A DNA stretch of 64,000 nucleotides, taken from the NCBI RefSeq assembly GCF_013409935.1, contig NZ_JACCCO010000001.1:868001-932000 (forward strand), written 5' to 3'. Numbering within the stretch: position 1 is the first letter of the stretch; the number at the start of each line of letters is the position of its first letter. This DNA is from Streptosporangium sandarakinum (GTDB taxonomy: Bacteria; Actinomycetota; Actinomycetes; Streptosporangiales; Streptosporangiaceae). Under the pieces are notes generated by a model that was not told where the DNA came from, made no database searches, and saw only the letters and a list, made by a program, of their open reading frames with translations. Below, piece by piece: positions 42,930-50,515 of the stretch. Made by a program: the position numbers and the translations under genes.

Positions 42930-45900
42930 CGGCCCGCTCCTTCCTCGGTCTCCCCGGCGGACGTCCCGGCCCGCCCGGTGAATGCCCCGGTCCGCCCGGC
43001 GAATGTTCCGGCGAACGCGGCCAGCCCGGCCGGGGTGGGGTGGTCGAAGATCGCGCGCACCCCGATCGGGTGCCCCACGAGCTCCTCCAGCGGGGCGATC
43101 AGCCGTACGGCGAGCACCGAGTGCCCCCCGCTGAGGAAGAAGTTGTCGTGCTCGCCGAGCCCGGGGCGACCGAGCGCCTCCCGCCAGAGCCGCAGGACCC
43201 CGTCCACCAGCCGTGAGCCCGTCGCGGCGGGCTCCGCCACCGGGTGCTCCTCCTCGGGCACGGTGAGACTCCGGTAGTCGATCTTTCCGTTGCCGGTCTC
43301 CGGGAAGCGGTCGACGAGCACGAACCCCGAGGGGACCGCGTAGTCGGGCAGGCGGGTCCGGGCGTGGCGCCACAGCTCCTCGCGCCAGGCCGCCGGGTCG
43401 GACGGCTCCCGCGCGGGCCGCACGAACGCCGTCATCGTGTCGCCGCGGACGACCACGGCGGCGGCCCCGACCGTCCCGTGGTCGTGCAGGACCGCCTCGA
43501 CCTCGCCCAGCTCGATCCGGTGCCCGCGCAGCTTGACCTGCCGGTCGTCACGGCCGAGCAGTTCGAGGGTTCCGTCGTGCCGGAGCCTGGCCAGGTCGCC
43601 GGTGCGGTAGAAACGGCCGTGGCGGGGGTGCGCGCCGAATCGCTCGGCGGTCAGCTCGGGCCGGTTGACGTATCCCGCGGCGACCCCGTCGCCCGCCACG
43701 CACAGCTCCCCGGGGACCCCCGGCGGGGCCTCGCGCCCGTCGGCGTCCCGGACGAAGACCCGGGTGTTGGCGAGCGGCGCGCCGATCGGCACCGGATCGC
43801 GCGGGGCCTCCGCGATCTCGGCCGCGGTGGACCAGATGGTCGTCTCGGTGGGCCCGTAGACGTTGAACAGGCGGCAGCCCAGCGCCAGCAGGTCCCTGGC
43901 GAGCGCCGCCGGCAGGGGCTCCCCGCCGCACAGCACTGTCCGCCCGGCCAGCTCGCCGCCCGCCTCCGGTACGGCGAGCCGCCACGCCGTCGGCGTGGCC
44001 TGCACGACGCGCACGTCCCGCGCCACGACGAGGTCCAGGAGCCCGCGCGGCCGGAGCCGGTCGGCGTCGGAGGCGATGACCAGGGTGCCGCCGCCGGCCA
44101 GCGGCAGCAGCAGTTCCAGGGCCGAGATGTCGAAGGAGGGGGTGGTGGACCACAGCACCCGGGCCGCGGCGTCCGGCCCCAGCCGCTCGGCGAAGTCCAG
44201 GACGAGGTTGGCCAGGTTGCCGTGGGTCACGGCCACGCCCTTGGGCCGCCCGGTGGACCCCGAGGTGTAGATCACGTACGCGAGCGCGTCCCCGGCGGCC
44301 GGGGCTGAGACGGGCGCGGAGCCGGCGCCGGGTGGGGCGGAGCCGTACGGAACCGTCAGGACGGGTACCTCCCCCGCCCACGGGACCCCGGCGGGAGCGA
44401 TCACCAGGCGGGCCCCGGCGTCCCGGACCTGGTAGGCCAGGCGCAACTCCGGGTGGCCCGGGTCCAGGGGCAGGTAGGCGGCTCCGGCCGCCCACACGCC
44501 GAGCACGGCCGCCACCAGCTCCACCGAGCGTCCGAGGCCGAGCGCCACGATGTCACCGGGCCCGACCCCGCGCGAGAGGAGCGCGTCCCTGACGCCCGCG
44601 GCGGCGTCCAGCAACTCCCCGTAGCGGACCTCCCGATCGCCGTCGACGACGGCGACGGCGTCCCCCCGATGGGCGGCGATCCGCTCCGGCAGCGCGGGCG
44701 GGCCGCTCCGGCGGCGGCCGGTGTCGTTCAGGCGGTCCAGCAGCGCCCGGTCCCCGGAGGAGAACGCCTCCAGGGCGCGCTGCGGCCGTTCGGGGTCCTC
44801 GGCCGCCTGCCGCAGCAGCGAGGCCATCCGTGCGACGAAAGCGGTGATCTCGGTCTCGTCGTGGACCTCCGTGCTGTGCCACACCCGGACGGTGAGCCGG
44901 TCCGGCTCGTGTACGGCGATGCACTGCAGGTCCAGGCGGCTGCGGTCGAAGAGGTCCTCGACGTATTCGGGCACGGAGCCCTGGATGCTCACCCGCTCGT
45001 CGGTCCACGGCCGGTAGTTGAACATGTGCCGGAAGAGCGGCACCCGCCAGTCGCCGGTACCGTGCCCGCGTTCTACGAGGACGGCCTCGACGGAGGCGTC
45101 GGCGTGCTCCACCCCTTCGAAGAAGGCGTCCTCCACCCTCCTGACCAGGGCCGCGAACCCCTCCCGCGGATCGGTCCGCACCCGCAGGGGCATCGTGCTG
45201 ACGCCGTAGCCGACGTGGTCGCGTGTCGCGGCGGTCCTGGTGCTGACCGGCACGCCGACCACCATGTCGGGGCCGGCCCCGTGGCAGCGCAGGGCGAGCA
45301 GGAAGGCGCTGGTCAGCACCATGTTGTCGGTGGTGCGCAGCCGGGTCCGCAGGGTGTCCAGCGCCCGCCGGGTCGCCGCGTCCACCTCCCAGGAGCAGGT
45401 GTGCCCGGCGAACGTGGGCCGCACCGGAGAGGGCCGGCTGCCGGGCAGCAGCATGGCGGCCGGGTCGGCGCCCTCCAGCCGGTCGAGCCAGTAGCCGATC
45501 GACTCCCGCGACGCCCGGCCCGGCTCCAGCATCGGGGCGGGGCCCGCGAGCCCGGCGGGCAGCGGCGCCTGGCCCGTCTGGGCGTCGTAGAAGGCGCCCA
45601 GTTCCTCGACGAGGAACTGCATCGATGTCGCGTCGACCACGATGTGGTGGGCGACCAGGCAGACCACGCTTCCGCCGTCGTCCGGCAACGTGAAGTGGCC
45701 CGCCCGGAACAGCAGGTCCCCGGCGAGGTCGAAGGGCTCGTCCAGGAACGCCTGCAGGTCGGCGACCATCGTCTCCTCCGTGGTGGCCGCGCTCACCAGC
45801 GTGATCCGCGCGTCCTGCGGCGCGGTGAGGTGCCGGACCGGGGCTCCGTCCACCTCGGGGAACCGCAGGCGCAGGGCCGGGTGCCGCCGGAGGAGACGGT

Positions 45901-47470
45901 TGACGGCGTTCTGCAGGGGGAAGCGGCGCAGCGGCTCGCGGGTCCGGAACGCCACCGCCAGGTTGGAGACGCCGCTCCCGCCCGCCAGCTGCTCCAGCAC
46001 CCAGAACGAGTACGGCACGGCCCCCGGCGGGCGCGGGGGCTCGACCGACTCCGGCAGCCCTTCGAGCCCGCCCGCCTTCCTCGCGGATCCTTCGGGCCCG
46101 CCTGTCTGCTCCGCCGGTCCTTCGACCCCACCGGCCCGCTCCGCCGGTCCTTCGAGACCACCGGTCCGCTTCGCAGGCCCTTCGAGGCCGCCCGCCTGTC
46201 CCGCCGGTCCTTCGGAGACCGTCTCCTCCGGGACGGGGTCGGAACCGCTGGGGACGGACAGCCGCTGAAAGGGGTGATCGGGGTCGAGCGCCTCCCAGTC
46301 GACCCGGCAGCCGAGCGTCCACAGCCGCGCGAGCGCCGTCACCAGGCCGTGCCGGTCGTCTCCGCAGTCGATCGCCGTCCCGCCCGGAGAGGACGCGGCC
46401 GGGCCGAGGACCAGGGTGGGTTCCCCGTCCGTCTCCGGCGTACCAGGGACGGGTGTCCTGCCGCCGGCCACCTCGCCGAACCCCGGCACCCCGTCCGTCC
46501 CCGCCGGGCCGGGGGCCGCGGCCCCGCCGCCGGCCACCCGGGCGACCGCCTCACCGATCTCCAGTCTCCCGGCGACGACGGCGGCCGCGATCTCCCCCGC
46601 GCCCTCCCCCGAGCCGGCTTCCGAGCAGGCGGCGGGCGTGACGCCCCAGCCGGTCAGGGTGGCCGCCAGCGAGCAGGTCACCGCGAAGGTGACCGGGGCG
46701 TCGTCCCGCTTCCCGGCGAGCCACTCGTCGTGGAGGTCGATCCCGTGCCGTTCGAACTCCTCCAGGCAGACGTCCATGGACTCGGTGAACAGCCGCTCCA
46801 CCCCGTACAGGGCGGCGCCCAGCCGCCCGGTTCCGCCCGGCGGGAAGACGAAGCGCACCCCGGCGCCGTCCCGGACGGGTTCGGGGGCCGTGGCGGCGAT
46901 GGTGAGGGCGCGCGCGGCCTCGGCCGCGGTCGAGCAGACGACCGCTCCCCGGAACGGATACGGCGTGCGGCCCCGCTGGAGCGTGGCGACGGCGTCGGCG
47001 AACCGTTCCTGGGGAAGCGACGCGAAGAAGCCGGCCAGGCTTCGCCGCACGGCGTCGGCCTCCTCCGCGGTGCGCCCGGACCAGACGACCACGCGGGGCC
47101 CGGCGGCGGACGACAGGAGGACCGGCGGAAGGCCCTCCCCCGCCACCGGGTGACCGGACGCGGAGTCCGTGTCGAGTACGGCGCGCACGGGATCGCCGTC
47201 GAGAAGCGCCTCCCCCAGCCTCCGCAGCGCGACCGCGCGGTCCGCCGGTCCCAGCCCGGCCAGGACGGCGCCCGCCCTGGTGACCGCCACGTCGCACCCG
47301 CCGGACAGCAGGGCCCGGCACGCGGCCTCCACGCTCTCGTGCAGGGCGAGGACGCCGGGGGGCCGCGCCGGGTCGTGCCCGGCGTCGCCCAGCGCGGCCT
47401 CGGCGGACGCCGTGGAGAGCGGTCCGCGCGGCCCCGTGCCGATCACCGCGATCGACCGGCGTCCCGTCAC
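42926..47470 (-). CDS. NRPS5: degenerate KS-AT fused to C-A-PCP, predicted glycine
   Basis: A 1514-residue subunit. Residues 1 to about 400 resemble a collapsed KS-AT: SIAVIGTG at the start, a KS-like ESVEAACRALLSGGCDVAV and VALRRLGEALLDGDPVRAV. Then come a KS-AT linker (PRVVVWSGRTAEEADAVRRSLAGFF), an AT-like FVFPPGG...GAALYGVERLFTESMD and a post-AT VDWEALDPDHPFQRLSVP. The KS is cut to about 125 residues with no catalytic Cys/His, and the AT elbow reads GEGAGE instead of GHSxGE. A 30-bp tandem-repeat linker follows. C (about 490-920) has HHIVVDA (His608-609). A reads D-I-L-Q-L-G-V-I-W, a glycine code. PCP Ser is 1451. GTG 47470 overlaps the ACP stop. Confidence 0.88.
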   Translation of the reverse strand: MTGRRSIAVIGTGPRGPLSTASAEAALGDAGHDPARPPGVLALHESVEAACRALLSGGCDVAVTRAGAVLAGLGPADRAVALRRLGEALLDGDPVRAVLDTDSASGHPVAGEGLPPVLLSSAAGPRVVVWSGRTAEEADAVRRSLAGFFASLPQERFADAVATLQRGRTPYPFRGAVVCSTAAEAARALTIAATAPEPVRDGAGVRFVFPPGGTGRLGAALYGVERLFTESMDVCLEEFERHGIDLHDEWLAGKRDDAPVTFAVTCSLAATLTGWGVTPAACSEAGSGEGAGEIAAAVVAGRLEIGEAVARVAGGGAAAPGPAGTDGVPGFGEVAGGRTPVPGTPETDGEPTLVLGPAASSPGGTAIDCGDDRHGLVTALARLWTLGCRVDWEALDPDHPFQRLSVPSGSDPVPEETVSEGPAGQAGGLEGPAKRTGGLEGPAERAGGVEGPAEQTGGPEGSARKAGGLEGLPESVEPPRPPGAVPYSFWVLEQLAGGSGVSNLAVAFRTREPLRRFPLQNAVNRLLRRHPALRLRFPEVDGAPVRHLTAPQDARITLVSAATTEETMVADLQAFLDEPFDLAGDLLFRAGHFTLPDDGGSVVCLVAHHIVVDATSMQFLVEELGAFYDAQTGQAPLPAGLAGPAPMLEPGRASRESIGYWLDRLEGADPAAMLLPGSRPSPVRPTFAGHTCSWEVDAATRRALDTLRTRLRTTDNMVLTSAFLLALRCHGAGPDMVVGVPVSTRTAATRDHVGYGVSTMPLRVRTDPREGFAALVRRVEDAFFEGVEHADASVEAVLVERGHGTGDWRVPLFRHMFNYRPWTDERVSIQGSVPEYVEDLFDRSRLDLQCIAVHEPDRLTVRVWHSTEVHDETEITAFVARMASLLRQAAEDPERPQRALEAFSSGDRALLDRLNDTGRRRSGPPALPERIAAHRGDAVAVVDGDREVRYGELLDAAAGVRDALLSRGVGPGDIVALGLGRSVELVAAVLGVWAAGAAYLPLDPGHPELRLAYQVRDAGARLVIAPAGVPWAGEVPVLTVPYGSAPPGAGSAPVSAPAAGDALAYVIYTSGSTGRPKGVAVTHGNLANLVLDFAERLGPDAAARVLWSTTPSFDISALELLLPLAGGGTLVIASDADRLRPRGLLDLVVARDVRVVQATPTAWRLAVPEAGGELAGRTVLCGGEPLPAALARDLLALGCRLFNVYGPTETTIWSTAAEIAEAPRDPVPIGAPLANTRVFVRDADGREAPPGVPGELCVAGDGVAAGYVNRPELTAERFGAHPRHGRFYRTGDLARLRHDGTLELLGRDDRQVKLRGHRIELGEVEAVLHDHGTVGAAAVVVRGDTMTAFVRPAREPSDPAAWREELWRHARTRLPDYAVPSGFVLVDRFPETGNGKIDYRSLTVPEEEHPVAEPAATGSRLVDGVLRLWREALGRPGLGEHDNFFLSGGHSVLAVRLIAPLEELVGHPIGVRAIFDHPTPAGLAAFAGTFAGRTGAFTGRAGTSAGETEEGAGR
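46061..46220 (-). repeat. 30-bp in-frame tandem repeat in the NRPS5 linker
   Basis: The word TTCGAG/TTCGGG/TTCGAC starts at 46061, 46091, 46121, 46151, 46181 and 46211, exactly 30 bp apart. Each unit encodes ten residues of the form GGLEGPAxxx between the degenerate AT and the C domain. Copy number is likely variable between strains. Confidence 0.85.
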
Positions 47471-47994
47471 CGGGACGCTCCCGGCCCCCGGCGGATGCGG
47501 GCCCGGACGTCCCTTCGGCCGCCGCCGGACGGGCGGGGCCGCGAGGAGTCGTCTCCGGCCTGCTCCGAAGCTCCGCCCGCCGGGAAGCCGCCCGCCGGGG
47601 AGCCGGGTGCCGGGGCGCCGCGGAGATCCGGGGAGCCGGGCGTCGGGGAGCCGGCGGCCGGGCCTCCCGGCGCCGGGGCGTCGGCGCGGGTGCTTTCGAC
47701 GAGGCGGCCGAGGGCCCGCGCGTTGGGACGGGTGAACATCGCGGTGACCGGAATGTCGATCTCGAATGTGCCGGTGATGTCCGCGTGCAGCTCGACCAGG
47801 GCCATCGAGTTGAGCCCGGCCTCGAAGAAGTTCTCGTCGGGGTCGACCGGCCGGCCGAGCCGGCTTTCGATCATCCCGGTGACCCGGTCGGCGATCGGAA
47901 CGGGCCGTCCCGGGCGTCCCCGGACGTCCGCGGCACCTCTCGCGCCGCCGCCATGCTGTTCTCCCGGGTCCACCGGCCGACTGCCCTGGATCAT
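47467..47994 (-). CDS. Free-standing acyl carrier protein
   Basis: A 175-residue carrier protein. The core (about 35-110) reads IADRVTGMIESRLGRPVDPDENFFEAGLNSMALVELHADITGTFEIDIPVTAMFTRPNARALGRLVE, with the phosphopantetheine Ser in GLNSM, the form used by PKS-type carriers. The C-terminal 65 residues are a Pro/Gly/Ala/Ser-rich tail (GSPTPGSPDLRGAPAPGSPAGG). It is the first gene of the minus-strand biosynthetic operon and its stop overlaps the NRPS5 start, so it probably delivers an acyl or aminoacyl group to NRPS5. ATG 47994 has GAAGGG about six bases upstream; a GTG ten codons earlier is possible. No loading enzyme for it is obvious. Confidence 0.85.
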   Translation of the reverse strand: MIQGSRPVDPGEQHGGGARGAADVRGRPGRPVPIADRVTGMIESRLGRPVDPDENFFEAGLNSMALVELHADITGTFEIDIPVTAMFTRPNARALGRLVESTRADAPAPGGPAAGSPTPGSPDLRGAPAPGSPAGGFPAGGASEQAGDDSSRPRPSGGGRRDVRARIRRGPGASR

Positions 47995-48047
47995 CCGCAA
48001 CCCTTCGCTCGGCGTCGGGCGCACCGCCGCGCGGGCGCCCTGTGCCG

Positions 48048-48076
48048 ATCCTCTTGAAGGATTCAGGACACGACAA
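48048..48076 (-). promoter_or_regulatory. Candidate promoter of the ACP-NRPS5 operon
   Basis: On the minus strand TTGTCG (48076-48071), a 17-bp spacer and GAGGAT (48053-48048) resemble a -35/-10 pair, about 55 bp before the ACP start, in the only AT-rich part of this spacer. Confidence 0.45.
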
Positions 48077-48095
48077 GACCGTATTTTTCGGCCTT

Positions 48096-48302
48096 TGTCA
48101 TCCGGGACGCGACCGGGGCACCGGACCGCCGTCGTCCGGAGCCACGGCCAGGTTCCCGGGCCAACGTCATCCGGGGCGCGACCGGGTCACGGATCAACCT
48201 CGTTCGGGGCCATGGCCAGGTTCCCGGATCGACGTCGTCCGGGGACACGGCCGGGTTCCGGGATCAGTGTCGTCCGAGGATGCGGCCGGGTTCCCCGATC
48301 AG
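48096..48302. repeat. Six tandem degenerate 33-35 bp repeats between the ACP and hemerythrin genes
   Basis: Units beginning (C/T)GTCGTCCGG start at about 48096, 48130, 48165, 48198, 48233 and 48268. Most contain GCCAGGTTCCCG or GCCGGGTTCC and end GGATCA(A/G). The array runs into the hemerythrin stop codon and fills the region between the two genes. No coding sense is visible. Confidence 0.75.
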
Positions 48303-48760
48303 CGGTTCCCCGCGGAGAGGCCGATGCGGATCTCCTCGGCGGTGAGCCGGGCGAAGGCGTGGCCGAGTTCCTCCAGGCGGTGCCGGGGAAGCGCCGCGGC
48401 GAGGGCGGGGAGGATCCCCTCCTCCTCGGCGGCGAAGTGGCGGGTGATCATGTCGGCGAGGTCGTCCAGCTGCGGCTCGAAATCCGCGGCGGCGGGGGCG
48501 ATGTCCAGCAGGTGGAGGAGCCTCTGCTCGGCGCGCTGGTGCTCGTCGACGGAGTGGCGGGCGTGTTCGGCCTCCCGCGGGTCCACCCTGGTGATCTCGG
48601 GGTAGACGATCTCCTCCTCGCCCCGGTCGTGGGCGACGAGCTTGGCGGCGAGTTCGACGAGCAGGGCGGGGCGGGCCGCCGGCTCCCGGCGAAGCCGGCC
48701 GAAGATCGCTCTGATGTCGCGATGATCCGCGATGATCATGCTGATGACGTCCCGTGCCAT
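48299..48760 (-). CDS. Hemerythrin-domain protein
   Basis: A 153-residue hemerythrin-like four-helix protein. Metal-binding His/Glu motifs are regularly placed: IIADHRDIR (helix 1), VAHDRGEEEIVYPEI (helix 2), DEHQRAEQRLL (helix 3) and MITRHFAAEEEGILP (helix 4). Such proteins bind a di-iron centre and respond to oxygen, NO or redox stress. It is monocistronic, and its 3' end is bordered by a tandem repeat array. It marks the right edge of the accessory region. Confidence 0.92.
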   Translation of the reverse strand: MARDVISMIIADHRDIRAIFGRLRREPAARPALLVELAAKLVAHDRGEEEIVYPEITRVDPREAEHARHSVDEHQRAEQRLLHLLDIAPAAADFEPQLDDLADMITRHFAAEEEGILPALAAALPRHRLEELGHAFARLTAEEIRIGLSAGNR

Positions 48761-48809
48761 GATCCCCTCCTTCGTCCGGGGCCGACTACCCGGGAGGAGG
48801 GGGCCTACA

Positions 48810-48841
48810 CCCGCCGCGCGGAGAATTCTCCGCGCGGCGGG
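48810..48841. terminator. 32-bp perfect palindrome after pyruvate kinase
   Basis: CCCGCCGCGCGGAGAA and its exact complement meet at a central GAATTC. It lies 12 bp past the pyk stop and could form a 14-16 bp GC-rich hairpin, a strong transcription stop for pyk. Confidence 0.8.
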
Positions 48842-48853
48842 CGCCGGGCCTGG

Positions 48854-50284
48854 TCAGGAGAGGTGCGAGACCGCGGCTCCGATGGTGTGGACGCGCAGGG
48901 CGTTGGTCGAGCCGGGCGAGCCGGGAGGCGATCCGGCGACGATGACGACCTTGTCGCCCTTCTCCAGGCGGGCGTGGGCCAGCAGGGCGGCCTCGACCTG
49001 GCGGACCATGTCGTCGGTGTGGTGGACGAACGGCACCTCGAACGTCTCGACGCCCCAGCTCAGCGCGAGCTGGCTGCGGACGTGCGGGGAGGAGGTGAAG
49101 GCCAGCAGCGGGATCGGCGAGCGGTAGCGGGCCAGGCGGCGGGCGGTCTCACCGGACATGGTGAAGGCGACCAGGGCCTTGGCGCCGACGATGGCGCCGA
49201 CCTCGGCGGCGGCGCGGGCGATGGCGCCGCCGGTGGTCTCGGGCAGGCGGTCGAGGCTGTGGGTGGCCTTGAGGGCTCGCTTCTCGGCCGCGCTGGCGAT
49301 GCGGCTCATGGTCTCGACGGCCTGGACCGGATACTGGCCGACCGAGGTCTCGCCGGAGAGCATGACCGCGTCGGTGCCGTCCATCACGGCGTAGGCGACG
49401 TCGGACGCCTCGGCACGGGTGGGCCGCGGAGAGCTGATCATGGAGTCGAGCATCTGGGTGGCGACGATGACCGGGCGGGCCTTCTCACGGCAGAGCTCGA
49501 TGGCGCGCTGCTGGACGATCGGCACCTCTTCGAGGGGCAGCTCGACGCCGAGGTCGCCGCGGGCGACCATGATGCCGTCGAACGCCTCGACGATCTCGGG
49601 GAGCCGCTGGACGGCCTGCGGCTTCTCGATCTTGGCGAGCAGCGGGAGGCGGACGGCCTCCTGCTCCATGATGTTGCGCACCACGTCGGCGTCGGAGGGA
49701 CGGCGGACGAAGGACAGCGCGATCATGTCGAAGCCGGTGCGCAGCGCCCAGCGCAGGTCGGTCTCGTCCTTGTCGGTGAGCGCGGGGGCGCTGACGTTGA
49801 CGCCGGGGAGGTTGAGGCCCTTGTTGTCGGAGATCATGCCGCCGGTGACCACACGGGTGGTGACGCGGGGGCCGTCGATGCGGGTGACCTCGAGGTGGAC
49901 CCGGCCGTCGTCGACGAGGATGCTGTCGCCCGGGCGGACGTCCTTGGGCAGGCCGAGGTAGGTGGTGGAGACCTGGTCCCGGTCGCCGGGGACCTCTTCG
50001 GTGGTGATGGTGAAGACGTCACCGAAGCCGAGGCGGATCGGCCCCTCCTCGAACTTGCCGACCCGGATCTTGGGGCCCTGGAGGTCGGCCAGCACGCCCA
50101 CGCCGCGGCCGAGCTCGGCCGCGGCCTCCCGAACCCTGTCGTAGACCTCCTTGTGCAGCTCGTGGCTGCCGTGGCTGAGGTTGAAACGGGCCACGTCCAT
50201 GCCGGCGGCGATGAGCTCACGCAGGCGTTCGGGTGAGGATGTGGCAGGGCCGAGGGTGCAGACGATTTTCGCGCGACGAGTCAC
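48854..50284 (-). CDS. pyk: Pyruvate kinase
   Basis: A 476-residue glycolytic enzyme making pyruvate and ATP from phosphoenolpyruvate and ADP. It begins VTRRAKIVCTLGPATSSPERL and continues MDVARFNLSHGSHE. It has the active-site signature LLAKIEKPQAVQRL, then MVARGDLGVELPLEEVPIVQQRAIELCR and MLSGETSVGQYPVQAVETM, with a full C-terminal regulatory domain. GTG 50284 is the start; the open frame upstream has no homology. In related actinomycetes pyk lies near pdtaR and gltBD; here it is 43 kb away from pdtaR. Confidence 0.97.
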   Translation of the reverse strand: MTRRAKIVCTLGPATSSPERLRELIAAGMDVARFNLSHGSHELHKEVYDRVREAAAELGRGVGVLADLQGPKIRVGKFEEGPIRLGFGDVFTITTEEVPGDRDQVSTTYLGLPKDVRPGDSILVDDGRVHLEVTRIDGPRVTTRVVTGGMISDNKGLNLPGVNVSAPALTDKDETDLRWALRTGFDMIALSFVRRPSDADVVRNIMEQEAVRLPLLAKIEKPQAVQRLPEIVEAFDGIMVARGDLGVELPLEEVPIVQQRAIELCREKARPVIVATQMLDSMISSPRPTRAEASDVAYAVMDGTDAVMLSGETSVGQYPVQAVETMSRIASAAEKRALKATHSLDRLPETTGGAIARAAAEVGAIVGAKALVAFTMSGETARRLARYRSPIPLLAFTSSPHVRSQLALSWGVETFEVPFVHHTDDMVRQVEAALLAHARLEKGDKVVIVAGSPPGSPGSTNALRVHTIGAAVSHLS

Positions 50285-50447
50285 GGTTCCCAGCCTAATT
50301 GGTACAGACCACCTGGTCGTTACATTGCCCGGAGCAGGCATGAAAAACTCGGTGGCCTCAACGCTACCGGCCGGGGGCGGGTATGGCGAACCGGCCTCCC
50401 CTCCCCCGCAGGTCACCCGCGGTCACCGCCGCGGGTCCCCGCGCGGC

Positions 50448-50489
50448 GGCCGTACGGCGTGCGCGACCGGCCGGGCACGCCGTACGGCC
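50448..50489 (-). terminator. 15-bp hairpin after the subtilase gene
   Basis: GGCCGTACGGCGTGC (50448-50462) and GCACGCCGTACGGCC (50475-50489) form a perfect stem with a 12-base loop, 27 bp past the subtilase stop. Further GCCGTACGGCC copies follow. The rest of the gap to 50284 must hold the pyk promoter. Confidence 0.7.
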
Positions 50490-50515
50490 CGGGGCGCGAG
50501 CCGTACGGCCGGGGG

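Noticed and set aside
42929..43373. N-terminal extension of the type II thioesterase gene
   Set aside because: The upstream frame is Arg/Ala-rich shadow of the NRPS5 carrier domain; the TTG with a good ribosome site at the NRPS5 stop explains the real start.
46061..46220. 30-bp periodic repeat considered as a CRISPR array
   Set aside because: There are no unique spacers between repeats, the period is continuous and in frame with NRPS5, and no cas genes are present.
48096..48302. 35-bp repeats considered as a CRISPR array
   Set aside because: Units are directly adjacent and degenerate, with no repeat-spacer alternation.
44453..50236. Open frame of about 1900 codons on the plus strand opposite NRPS5 and pyk
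   Set aside because: Composition is low-complexity Arg/Gly/Val/Asp and it runs antisense to two unmistakable genes and an intergenic array; a bias artefact.
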